The notes beneath the pieces are model-generated. The model had not been told where the DNA came from and did no database searches. It saw only the letters and a program-made list of their open reading frames with translations. The position numbers were made by a program, and so were the translations under genes. 47,746 nucleotides of DNA from Liolophura sinensis (taxonomy: Eukaryota > Mollusca > Polyplacophora > Chitonida > Chitonidae). The stretch lies in assembly GCF_032854445.1 (NCBI RefSeq), contig NW_027018276.1, positions 1 through 47,746 on the forward strand, in the 5' to 3' direction. Each line of letters starts with the position of its first letter. Within the stretch, counting starts at the first letter, position 1. Of this stretch, positions 1 through 11,081 are shown one piece after another.

Positions 1-81
1 AAAAAAAACAAAAGGTACTTGATACAATCCGCTGTAAAAAGTACAATTGAACACTGACCCACATCAATAAGGTGCCAAAGG
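1..81 (+). repeat. Partial monomer at window start
   Basis: This is the tail of a monomer entered at its A-tract. It continues through ggtacttgatacaatcc and ends at the phase mark at 82. It has the caaaagg, tcc and caataagg alleles. The truncation is caused by the window edge, not by biology. Confidence 0.95.
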
Positions 82-2363
82 ATGCGCAATTGGGCCAGGC
101 ATCTCCAGCTGTTGAAAAATTGCAAATTTCCTTGGTTTCCATGGAGTAAGAGCCGTTGCTGGGCACGTGATCTTGACATCATTGATTATTCATTTGTGGC
201 TACAGCCAAAAGTATTGGTCGGAGAGCAACGCGGTTTGCACCATTCGATTTCTCGTCACAAAATACGTCGGATTAGCCTCTTACCAGCAGCATTGGAACA
301 GTTTTTCCACTTTTGGATTTTTGCCTGGTCTTTTTGCTGATTGAAATCGGCTGCATTAACTATGTACAATCGCGACTGGTCATTACTATATTCAACTTTT
401 CATTATAAGTTATGTGCCCTTCGGTAGCCCAGACGACGTCAAATCTTTGGGCCAAGCCCATTTAACTCACCCAACAAATGTCTTACTTCTAAGTCGAAGA
501 CAAACTCAATGTCTTTATCTACATGTAGAAAAACCACACCATTTGTATGTAAAAAAAACAAAAGGTACTTGATACAATCCGCTGTAAAAAGTACAATTGA
601 ACACTGACCCACATCAATAAGGTGCCAAAGGATGCGCAATTGGGCCAGGCATCTCCAGCTGTTGAAAAATTGCAAATTTCCTTGGTTTCCATGGAGTAAG
701 AGCCGTTGCTGGGCACGTGATCTTGACATCATTGATTATTCATTTGTGGCTACAGCCAAAGTATTGGTCGGAGAGCAACGCGGTTTGCACCATTCGATTT
801 CTCGTCACAAAATCCGTCGGATTAGCCTCTTACCAGCAGCATTGGAACAGTTTTTCTACTTTTGGATTTTTGCCTGGTCTTTTTGCGAATTGAAATCGGG
901 TACATTAGCTATGTACAATCGCGACTGGTCATTACTATATTCAATTTTTTCATTATAAGTTATGTGCCCTTCGGTAGCCCAGACGACGTCAAATCTTTGG
1001 GCCAAGCCCATTTAACTCACCCAGCAAATGTCTTACTTCTAAGTCGAAGACAAACTCAATGTCTTTATCTACATGTAGAAAAACCACACCATTTGTATAT
1101 AAAAAAAACAAAAGGTACTTGATACAATCCGCTGTAAAAAGTACAATTGAACACTGACCCACATCAATAAGGTGCCAAAGGATGCGCAATTGGGCCAGGC
1201 ATCTCCAGCTGTTGAAAAATTGCAAATTTCCTTGGTTTCCATGGAGTAAGAGCCGTTGCTGGGCACGTGATCTTGACATCATTGATTATTCATTTGTGGC
1301 TACAGCCAAAAGTATTGGTCGGAGAGCAACGCGGTTTGCACCATTCGATTTCTCGTCACAAAATACGTCGGATTAGCCTCTTACCAGCAGCATTGGAACA
1401 GTTTTTCCACTTTTAGATTTTTGCCTGGTCTTTTTGCTGATTGAAATCGGCTGCATTAACTATGTACAATCGCGACTGGTCATTACTATATTCAACTTTT
1501 CATTATAAGTTATGTGCCCTTCGGTAGCCCAGACGACGTCAAATCTTTGGGCCAAGCCCATTTAACTCACCCAACAAATGTCTTACTTCTAAGTCGAAGA
1601 CAAACTCAATGTCTTTATCTACATGTAGAAAAACCACACCATTTGTATGTAAAAAAAACAAAAGGTACTTGATACAATCCGCTGTAAAAAGTACAATTGA
1701 ACACTGACCCACATCAATAAGGTGCCAAAGGATGCGCAATTGGGCCAGGCATCTCCAGCTGTTGAAAAATTGCAAATTTCCTTGGTTTCCATGGAGTAAG
1801 AGCCGTTGCTGGGCACGTGATCTTGACATCATTGATTATTCATTTGTGGCTACAGCCAAAAGTATTGGTCGGAGAGCAACGCGGTTTGCACCATTCGATT
1901 TCTCGTCACAAAATACGTCGGATTAGCCTCTTACCAGCAGCATTGGAACAGTTTTTCCACTTTTGGATTTTTGCCTGGTCATTTTGCTAATTGAAATCGG
2001 CTACATTAACTATGTACAATCGCGACTGGTCATTACTATATTCAACTTTTCATTATAAGTTATGTGCCCTTCGGTAGCCCAGACGACGTCAAATCTTTGG
2101 GCCAAGCCCATTTAACTCACCCAGCAAATGTCTTACTTCTAAGTCGAAGACAAACTCAATATCTTTATCTACATGTAGAAAAACCACACCATTTGTATAT
2201 AAAAAAAACACAAGGTACTTGATACAATCCGCTGTAAAAATTACAATTGAACACTGACCCACATCAAAAAGGTGCCAAAGGATGCGCAATTGGGCCAGGC
2301 ATCTCCAGCTGTTGAAAAATTGCAAATTTCCTTGGTTTCCATGGAGTAAGAGCCGTTGCTGGG

Positions 2364-2369
2364 CACGTG
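2364..2369. promoter_or_regulatory. CACGTG E-box (per monomer)
   Basis: The palindromic CACGTG hexamer is the core site of several bHLH and bHLH-Zip factors. It recurs with each monomer in gggcacgtga, so the array presents about 87 regularly spaced copies. A hexamer match alone does not show binding. Confidence 0.3.
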
Positions 2370-2396
2370 ATCTTGACATCATTGATTATTCATTTG

Positions 2397-2408
2397 TGGC
2401 TACAGCCA
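2397..2408. repeat. Inverted repeat TGGCT-ac-AGCCA (per monomer)
   Basis: Perfect 5-bp arms flank a 2-nt spacer. The motif is present at the same phase in nearly every copy. It is short enough to be chance. Confidence 0.4.
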
Positions 2409-2647
2409 AAAGTATTGGTCGGAGAGCAACGCGGTTTGCACCATTCGATTTCTCGTCACAAAATACGTCGGATTAGCCTCTTACCAGCAGCATTGGAACA
2501 GTTTTTCTACTTTTGGATTTTTGCCTGGTCTTTTTGCGAATTGAAATCGGGTACATTAGCTATGTACAATCGCGACTGGTCATTACTATATTCAATTTTT
2601 CATTATAAGTTATGTGCCCTTCGGTAGCCCAGACGACGTCAAATCTT

Positions 2648-2660
2648 TGGGCCAAGCCCA
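2648..2660. repeat. Inverted repeat TGGGC-caa-GCCCA (per monomer)
   Basis: Perfect 5-bp arms flank a 3-nt loop. A recurrent allele changes only the loop (caa to taa, seen at 9253, 11999, 16921, 20769, 24070 and 27920) and leaves the arms intact. Confidence 0.5.
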
Positions 2661-2717
2661 TTTAACTCACCCAACAAATGTCTTACTTCTAAGTCGAAGA
2701 CAAACTCAATGTCTTTA

Positions 2718-2729
2718 TCTACATGTAGA
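2718..2729. repeat. 12-bp perfect palindrome TCTACATGTAGA (per monomer)
   Basis: The reverse complement of TCTACATGTAGA is itself. One mismatch outward, three further T/A pairs extend the symmetry. It sits 16 bp before the TATA-like element and is kept in nearly all copies; the clear changes are acatgtaaaa near 4374, acatgtgaaa near 41757 and a G insertion near 45609. It could bind a dimeric protein or form a small cruciform, but no family match is recognised. Confidence 0.6.
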
Positions 2730-2745
2730 AAAACCACACCATTTG

Positions 2746-2758
2746 TATATAAAAAAAA
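2746..2758 (+). promoter_or_regulatory. TATA-box-like element plus A-tract (present in most monomers)
   Basis: TATATAAAA followed by an uninterrupted A-run matches the TATAWAW core-promoter consensus. The same element occurs at the same phase in most copies. In thirteen copies the core reads gtatgtaaa, which destroys the match, and the A-run varies from 7 to 9. If it were used, transcription would run rightward through the ggtacttgatacaatcc region. No initiator or downstream element is evident, and A/T-rich sequence matches TATA easily by chance. Confidence 0.3.
2751..2758 (+). repeat. Length-variable A-tract (7-9 A)
   Basis: This homopolymer is 8 A in most copies. It is 7 A in copies linked to cggatagc (for example 9983, 12729, 13828, 17101, 18750, 20949 and 24250) and 9 A in a few (14931, 25898, 26449, 29200, 30851, 40209). 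The linkage of 7 A with one class shows that at least part of the length variation is inherited and not sequencing noise. Confidence 0.85.
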
Positions 2759-5031
2759 CAAAAGGTACTTGATACAATCCGCTGTAAAAAGTACAATTGA
2801 ACACTGACCCACATCAATAAGGTGCCAAAGGATGCGCAATTGGGCCAGGCATCTCCAGCTGTTGAAAAATTGCAAATTTCCTTGGTTTCCATGGAGTAAG
2901 AGCCGTTGCTGGGCACGTGATCTTGACATCATTGATTATTCATTTGTGGCTACAGCCAAAAGTATTGGTCGGAGAGCAACGCGGTTTGCACCATTCGATT
3001 TCTCGTCACAAAATACGTCGGATTAGCCTCTTACCAGCAGCATTGGAACAGTTTTTCCACTTTTGGATTTTTGCCTGGTCATTTTGCTAATTGAAATCGG
3101 CTGCATTAACTATGTACAATCGCGACTGGTCATTACTATATTCAACATTTCATTATAAGTTATGTGCCCTTCGGTAGCCCAGACGACGTCAAATCTTTGG
3201 GCCAAGCCCATTTAACTCACCCAGCAAATGTCTTACTTCTAAGTCGAAGACAAACTCAATGTCTTTATCTACATGTAGAAAAACCACACCATTTGTATAT
3301 AAAAAAAACACAAGGTACTTGATACAACCCGCTGTAAAAAGTACAATTGAACACTGACCCACATCAATAAGGTGCCAAAGGATGCGCAATTGGGCCAGGC
3401 ATCTCCAGCTGTTGAAAAATTGCAAATTTCCTTGGTTTCCATGGAGTAAGAGCCGTTGCTGGGCACGTGATCTTGACATCATTGATTATTCATTTGTGGC
3501 TACAGCCAAAAGTATTGGTCGGAGAGCAACGCGGTTTGCACCATTCGATTTCTCGTCACAAAATACGTCGGATTAGCCTCTTACCAGCAGCATTGGAACA
3601 GTTTTTCCACTTTGGGATTTTTGCCTGGTCTTTTTGCGAATTGAAATCGGCTACATTAACTATGTACAATCGCGACTGGTCATTACTATATTCAACTTTT
3701 CATTATAAGTTATGTGCCCTTCGGTAGCCCAGACGACGTCAAATCTTTGGGCCAAGCCCATTTAACTCACCCAACAAATGTCTTACTTCTAAGTCGAAGA
3801 CAAACTCAATTTCTTTATCTACATGTAGAAAAACCACACCATTTGTATGTAAAAAAAACAAAAGGTACTTGATACAATCCGCTGTAAAAAGTACAATTGA
3901 ACACTGACCCACATCAATAAGGTGCCAAAGGATGCGCAATTGGGCCAGGCATCTCCAGCTGTTGAAAAATTGCAAATTTCCTTGGTTTCCATGGAGTAAG
4001 AGCCGTTGCTGGGCACGTGATCTTGACATCATTGATTATTCATTTGTGGCTACAGCCAAAAGTGTTGGTCGAAGAGCAACGCGGTTTGCACCATTCGATT
4101 TCTCGTCACAAAATACGTCGGATTAGCCTCTTACCAGCAGCATTGGAACAGTTTTTCCACTTTTGGATTTTTAAGTGGTCTTTTTGCGAATTAAAATCGG
4201 CTACATTAACTATGTACAATCGCGACTGGTCATTACTATATTCAACTTTTCATTATAAGTTATGTGCCCTTCGGTAGCCCAGACGACGTCAAATCTTTGG
4301 GCCAAGCCCATTTAACTCACCCAGCAAATGTCTTACTTCTAAGTCGAAGACAAACTCAATGTCTTTATCTACATGTAAAAAAACCACACCATTTGTATAT
4401 AAAAAAAACACAAGGTACTTGATACAATCCGCTGTAAAAAGTACAATTGAACACTGACCCACATCAAAAAGGTGCCAAAGGATGCGCAATTGGGCCAGGC
4501 ATCTCCAGCTGTTGAAAAATTGCAAATTTCCTTGGTTTCCATGGAGTAAGAGCCGTTGCTGGGCACGTGATCTTGACATCATTGATTATTCATTTGTGGC
4601 TACAGCCAAAAGTATTGGTCGGAGAGCAACGCGGTTTGCACCATTCGATTTCTCGTCACAAAATACGTCGGATTAGCCTCTTACCAGCAGCATTGGAACA
4701 GTTTTTCTACTTTTGGATTTTTGCCTGGTCTTTTTGCGAATTGAAATCGGGTACATTAGCTATGTACAATCGCGACTGGTCATTACTATATTCAATTTTT
4801 CATTATAAGTTATGTGCCCTTCGGTAGCCCAGACGACGTCAAATCTTTGGGCCAAGCCCATTTAACTCACCCAGTAAATGTCTTACTTCTAAGTCGAAGA
4901 CAAACTCAATGTCTTTATCTACATGTAGAAAAACCACACCATTTGTATATAAAAAAAACAAAAGGTACTTGATACAATCCGCTGTAAAAAGTACAATTGA
5001 ACACTGACCCACATCAATAAGGTGCCAAAGG

Positions 5032-5582
5032 ATGCGCAATTGGGCCAGGCATCTCCAGCTGTTGAAAAATTGCAAATTTCTATGGTTTCCATGGAGTAAG
5101 AGCCGTTGCTGGGCACGTGATCTTGACATCATTGATTATTCATTTGTGGCTACAGCCAAAAGTATTGGTCGGAGAGCAACGCGGTTTGCACCATTCGATT
5201 TCTCGTCACAAAATACGTCGGATTAGCCTCTTACCAGCAGCATTGGAACAGTTTTTTCTACTTTTGGATTTTTGCCTGGTCTTTTTGCGAATTGAAATCG
5301 GGTACATTAGCTATGTACAATCGCGACTGGTCATTACTATATTCAATTTTTCATTATAAGTTATGTGCCCTTCGGTAGCCCAGACGACGTCAAATCTTTG
5401 GGCCAAGCCCATTTAACTCACCCAGTAAATGTCTTACTTCTAAGTCGAAGACAAACTCAATGTCTTTATCTACATGTAGAAAAACCACACCATTTGTATA
5501 TAAAAAAAACAAAAGGTACTTGATACAATCCGCTGTAAAAAGTACAATTGAACACTGACCCACATCAATAAGGTGCCAAAGG
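5032..5582 (+). repeat. Chimeric monomer (head of next copy, tail of previous copy)
   Basis: The head of this copy carries the rare tatgg change at 5081-5082, which it shares only with the following copy (5632-5633). From the tctac site onward it matches the preceding copy: gcgaa, gtacattagc, ttcaatttttc and the cccagtaaatg allele (5426, matching 4875). The head-of-Y/tail-of-X pattern between X and Y is what out-of-register crossing-over produces. The switch lies between 5082 and about 5259. One extra T in the T-run makes it 551 bp. Confidence 0.7.
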
Positions 5583-8332
5583 ATGCGCAATTGGGCCAGG
5601 CATCTCCAGCTGTTGAAAAATTGCAAATTTCTATGGTTTCCATGGAGTAAGAGCCGTTGCTGGGCACGTGATCTTGACATCATTGATTATTCATTTGTGG
5701 CTACAGCCAAAAGTATTGGTCGGAGAGCAACGCGGTTTGCACCATTCGATTTCTCGTCACAAAATACGTCGGATTAGCCTCTTACCAGCAGCATTGGAAC
5801 AGTTTTTCCACTTTTGGATTTTTGCCTGGTCATTTTGCGAATTGAAATCGGCTACATTAACTATGTACAATCGCGACTGGTCATTACTATATTCAACATT
5901 TCATTATAAGTTATGTGCCCTTCGGTAGCCCAGACGACGTCAAATCTTTGGGCCAAGCCCATTTAACTCACCCAGCAAATGTCTTACTTCTAAGTCGAAG
6001 ACAAACTCAATGTCTTTATCTACATGTAGAAAAACCACACCATTTGTATATAAAAAAAACACAAGGTACTTGATACAACCCGCTGTAAAAAGTACAATTG
6101 AACACTGACCCACATCAATAAGGTGCCAAAGGATGCGCAATTGGGCCAGGCATCTCCAGCTGTTGAAAAATTGCAAATTTCCTTGGTTTCCATGGAGTAA
6201 GAGCCGTTGCTGGGCACGTGATCTTGACATCATTGATTATTCATTTGTGGCTACAGCCAAAAGTATTGGTCGGAGAGCAACGCGGTTTGCACCATTCGAT
6301 TTCTCGTCACAAAATACGTCGGATTAGCCTCTTACCAGCAGCATTGGAACAGTTTTTCCACTTTTGGATTTTTGCCTGGTCTTTTTGCTAAATGAAATCG
6401 GCTGCATTAACTATGTACAATCGCGACTGGTCATTACTATATTCAACTTTTCATTATAAGTTATGTGCCCTTCGGTAGCCCAGACGACGTCAAATCTTTG
6501 GGCCAAGCCCATTTAACTCACCCAGCAAATGTCTTACTTCTAAGTCGAAGACAAACTCAATGTCTTTATCTACATGTAGAAAAACCACACCATTTGTATA
6601 TAAAAAAAACACAAGGTACTTGATACAATCCGCTGTAAAAAGTACAATTGAACACTGACCCACATCAATAAGGTGCCAAAGGATGCGCAATTGGGCCAGG
6701 CATCTCCAGCTGTTGAAAAATTGCAAATTTCCTTGGTTTCCATGGAGTAAGAGCCGTTGCTGGGCACGTGATCTTGACATCATTGATTATTCATTTGTGG
6801 CTACAGCCAAAAGTATTGGTCGGAGAGCAACGCGGTTTGCACCATTCGATTTCTCGTCACAAAATACGTCGGATTAGCCTCTTACCAGCAGCATTGGAAC
6901 AGTTTTTCTACTTTTGGATTTTTGCCTGGTCTTTTTGCGAATTGAAATCGGGTACATTAGCTATGTACAATCGCGACTGGTCATTACTATATTCAATTTT
7001 TCATTATAAGTTATGTGCCCTTCGGTAGCCCAGACGACGTCAAATCTTTGGGCCAAGCCCATTTAACTCACCCAGCAAATGTCTTACTTCTAAGTCGAAG
7101 ACAAACTCAATGTCTTTATCTACATGTAGAAAAACCACACCATTTGTATGTAAAAAAGACAAAAGGTACTTGATACAATCCGCTGTAAAAAGTACAATTG
7201 AACACTGACCCACATCAATAAGGTGCCAAAGGATGCGCAATTGGGCCAGGCATCTCCAGCTGTTGAAAAATTGCAAATTTCCTTGGTTTCCATGGAGTAA
7301 GAGCCGTTGCTGGGCACGTGATCTTGACATCATTGATTATTCATTTGTGGCTACAGCCAAAAGTATTGGTCGGAGAGCAACGCGGTTTGCACCATTCGAT
7401 TTCTCGTCACAAAATACGTCGGATTAGCCTCTTACCAGCAGCATTGGAACAGTTTTTCTACTTTTGGATTTTTGCCTGGTCTTTTTGCGAATTAAAATCG
7501 GCTACATTAACTATGTACAATCGCGACTGGTCATTACTATATTCAACTTTTCATTATAAGTTATGTGCCCTTCGGTAGCCCAGACGACGTCAAATCTTTG
7601 TGCCAAGCCCATTTAACTCACCCAGCAAATGTCTTACTTCTAAGTCGAAGACAAACTCAATGTCTTTATCTACATGTAGAAAAACCACACCATTTGTATA
7701 TAAAAAAAACAAAAGGTACTTGATACAATCCGCTGTAAAAAGTACAATTGAACACTGACCCACATCAATAAGGTGCCAAAGGATGCGCAATTGGGCCAGG
7801 CATCTCCAGCTGTTGAAAAATTGCAAATTTCCTTGGTTTCCATGGAGTAAGAGCCGTTGATGGGCACGTGATCTTGACATCATTGATTATTCATTTGTGG
7901 CTACAGCCAAAAGTATTGGTCGGAGAGCAACGCGGTTTGCACCATTCGATTTCTCGTCACAAAATACGTCGGATTAGCCTCTTACCAGCAGCATTGGAAC
8001 AGTTTTTCCACTTTTGGATTTTTGCCTGGTCATTTTGCTAATTGAAATCGGCTACATTAACTATGTACAATCGCGACTGGTCATTACTATATTCAACATT
8101 TCATTATAAGTTATGTGCCCTTCGGTAGCCCAGACGACGTCAAATCTTTGGGCCAAGCCCATTTAACTCACCCAGCAAATGTCTTACTTTTAAGTCGAAG
8201 ACAAACTCAATGTCTTTATCTACATGTAGAAAAACCACACCATTTGTATATAAAAAAAACACAAGGTACTTGATACAACCCGCTGTAAAAAGTACAATTG
8301 AACACTGACCCACATCAATAAGGTGCCAAAGG

Positions 8333-11081
8333 ATGCGCAATTGGGCCAGGCATCTCCAGCTGTTGAAAAATTGCAAATTTCCTTGGTTTCCATGGAGTAA
8401 GAGCCGTTGATGGGCACGTGATCTTGACATCATTGATTATTCATTTGTGGCTACAGCCAAAGGTATTGGTCGGAGAGCAACGCGGTTTGCACCATTCGAT
8501 TTCTCGTCACAAAATACGTCGGATTAGCCTCTTACCAGCAGCATTGGAACAGTTTTTCTACTTTTGGATTTTTGCCTGGTCTTTTTGCGAATTGAAATCG
8601 GATACATTAGCTATGTACAATCGCGACTGGTCATTACTATATTCAATTTTTCATTATAAGTTATGTGCCCTTCGGTAGCCCAGACGACGTCAAATCTTTG
8701 GGCCAAGCCCATTTAACTCACCCAGCAAATGTCTTACTTCTAAGTCGAAGGCAAACTCAATGTCTTTATCTACATGTAGAAAAACCACACCATTTGTATG
8801 TAAAAAAAACAAAAGGTACTTGATACAATCCGCTGTAAAAAGTACAATTGAACACTGACCCACATCAATAAGGTGCCAAAGGATGCGCAATTGGGCCAGG
8901 CATCTCCAGCTGTTGAAAAATTGCAAATTTCCTTGGTTTCCATGGAGTAAGAGCCGTTGCTGGGCACGTGATCTTGACATCATTGATTATTCATTTGTGG
9001 CTACAGCCAAAAGTATTGGTCGGAGAGCAACGCGGTTTGCACCATTCGATTTCTCGTCACAAAATACGTCGGATTAGCCTCTTACCAGCAGCATTGGAAC
9101 AGTTTTTCTACTTTTGGATTTTTGCCTGGTCTTTTTGCGAATTAAAATCGGCTACATTAACTATGTACAATCGCGACTGGTCATTACTATATTCAACTTT
9201 TTATTATAAGTTATGTGCCCTTCGGTAGCCCAGACGACGTCAAATCTTTGGGCTAAGCCCATTTAACTCACCCAGCAAATGTCTTACTTCTAAGTCGAAG
9301 ACAAACTCAATGTCTTTATCTACATGTAGAAAAACCACACCATTTGTATATAAAAAAAACACAAGGTACTTGATACAATCCGCTGTAAAAAGTACAATTG
9401 AACACTGACCCACATCAATAAGGTGCCAAAGGATGCGCAATTGGGCCAGGCATCTCCAGCTGTTGAAAAATTGCAAATTTCCTTGGTTTCCATGGAGTAA
9501 GAGCCGTTGCTGGGCACGTGATCTTGACATCATTGATTATTCATTTGTGGCTACAGCCAAAAGTATTGGTCGGAGAGCAACGCGGTTTGCACCATTCGAT
9601 TTCTCGTCACAAAATACGTCGGATTAGCCTCTTAACAGCAGCATTGGAACAGTTTTTCTACTTTTGGATTTTTGCCTGGTCTTTTTGCTAATTGAAATCG
9701 GGTACATTAACTATGTACAATCGCGACTGGTCATTACTATATTCAATTTTTCATTATAAGTTATGTGCCCTTCGGTAGCCCAGACGACGTCAAATCTTTG
9801 GGCCAAGCCCATTTAACTCACCCAGCAAATGTCTTACTTCTAAGTCGAAGACAAACTCAATGTCTTTATCTACATGTAGAAAAACCACACCATTTGTATA
9901 TAAAAAAAACACAAGGTACTTGATACAATCCGCTGTAAAAAGTACAATTGAACACTGACCCACATCAATAAGGTGCCAAAGGATGCGCAATTGGGCCAGG
10001 CATCTCCAGCTGTTGAAAAATTGCAAATTTCCTTGGTTTCCATGGAGTAAGAGCCGTTGCTGGGCACGTGATCTTGACATCATTGATTATTCATTTGTGG
10101 CTACAGCCAAAAGTATTGGTCGGATAGCAACGCGGTTTGCACCATTCGATTTCTCGTCACAAAATACGTCGGATTAGCCTCTTACCAGCAGCATTGGAAC
10201 AGTTTTTCTACTTTTGGATTTTTGCCTGTTCTTTTTGCTAATTGAAATCGGCTGCATTAACTATGTACAATCGCGACTGGTCATTACTATATTCAACTTT
10301 TCATTATAAGTTATGTGCCCTTCGGTAGCCCAGACGACGTCAAATCTTTGGGCCAAGCCCATTTAACTCACCCAACAAATGTCTTACTTCTAAGTCGAAG
10401 ACAAACTCAATGTCTTTATCTACATGTAGAAAAACCACACCATTTGTATATAAAAAAACACAAGGTACTTGATACAATCCGCTGTAAAAAGTAAAATTGA
10501 ACACTGACCCACATCAATAAGGTGCCAAAGGATGCGCAATTGGGCCAGGCATCTCCAGCTGTTGAAAAATTGCAAACTTCCTTGGTTTCCATGGAGTAAG
10601 AGCCGTTGCTGGGCACGTGATCTTGACATCATTGATTATTCATTTGTGGCTACAGCCAAAAGTATTGGTCGGAGAGCAACGCGGTTTGCACCATTCGATT
10701 TCTCGTCACAAAATACGTCGGATTAGCCTCTTACCAGCAGCATTGGAACAGTTTTTCCACTTTTGGATTTTTGCCTGGTCGTTTTGCGAATTGAAATCGG
10801 CTACATTAACTATGTACAATCGCGACTGGTCATTACTATATTCAACATTTCATTATAAGTTATGTGCCCTTCGGTAGCCCAGACGACGTCAAATCTTTGG
10901 GCCAAGCCCATTTAACTCACCCAGCAAATGTCTTACTTCTAAGTCGAAGACAAACTCAATGTCTTTATCTACATGTAGAAAAACCACACCATTTGTATAT
11001 AAAAAAAACACAAGGTACTTGATACAACCCGCTGTAAAAAGTACAATTGAACACTGACCCACATCAATAAGGTGCCAAAGG
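8333..11081 (+). repeat. Higher-order pentamer, copy 1 (5 monomers, 2749 bp)
   Basis: Monomers start at 8333, 8883, 9433, 9983 and 10532. Markers in order: (1) gttgatgggcac with gatacattagc and gtatgt; (2) class K with ttcaactttttattat and ggctaagccc; (3) cttaacagcag with gtacattaac; (4) cggatagc, ctgcattaac, cccaacaaatg, 7-A tract and agtaaaattg; (5) cgttttgcgaa. The same five markers recur in the same order in the next 2746 bp. Confidence 0.9.

Larger units (their letters stand above)
2282..2831 (+). repeat. Reference monomer (550 bp) used to place internal motifs
   Basis: This is a full-length copy of exactly 550 bp with few private changes, belonging to class G (gtacattagc). In order it carries a TCCATGGA palindrome (2338-2345), CACGTG (2364-2369), an imperfect TGGCT/AGCCA inverted repeat (2397-2408), T-rich stretches (2502-2530), GACGTC (2635-2640), a TGGGC-caa-GCCCA inverted repeat (2648-2660), a 12-bp palindrome (2718-2729), a TATA-like element with an 8-A tract (2746-2758), and CAATTG-containing sequence near its end. 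By eye I see no internal sub-repeat such as three units of ~183 bp. The only internal echo is ttgggccaRgc, near 2290 and 2647. Confidence 0.9.
82..8332 (+). repeat. Irregular left segment, 15 monomers, no fixed higher-order period
   Basis: Monomers start at 82, 632, 1182, 1732, 2282, 2832, 3382, 3932, 4482, 5032, 5583, 6133, 6683, 7233 and 7783. Class G copies (gtacattagc) start at 632, 2282, 4482, 5032 and 6683, but between them the order of Y-like, Z-like and K copies changes. The copies at 82 and 1182 are almost identical (g at 315 versus a at 1415 is the visible difference). The copy at 3932 is the most divergent here: agtgttggtcgaagagc replaces the usual agtattggtcggagagc, and three adjacent substitutions at 4173-4175 change ttgcctggtc to ttaagtggtc. 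Length is 550 for all except 5032 (551). No gene is seen in this stretch. Confidence 0.85.

Noticed and set aside
82-276. Recurrent plus-strand frames of 64 and 86 codons in nearly every monomer
   Set aside because: These are overlapping frames in a 550-bp non-triplet repeat. They are interrupted or altered in many copies, lie on both strands of the same DNA, and have no recognisable domain.
2440-2460. CENP-B box in ccattcgatttctcgtc
   Set aside because: The TTCG is present, but the required downstream A and CGGG positions do not fit on either strand. The cttcggtagccc region also fails.
2290-2660. Internal sub-repeat suggested by ttgggccaRgc at two places and gtacaat at two places
   Set aside because: The shared words are only 7-11 bp, the offsets (357 and 227 bp) do not agree, and the flanks do not align.
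2746-2780. Poly(A)-ended retroposon (SINE) origin of the monomer from its A-tract
   Set aside because: The A-tract is internal to a continuous tandem unit, with no target-site duplications and no convincing pol III promoter. Tandem amplification explains the structure without retroposition.
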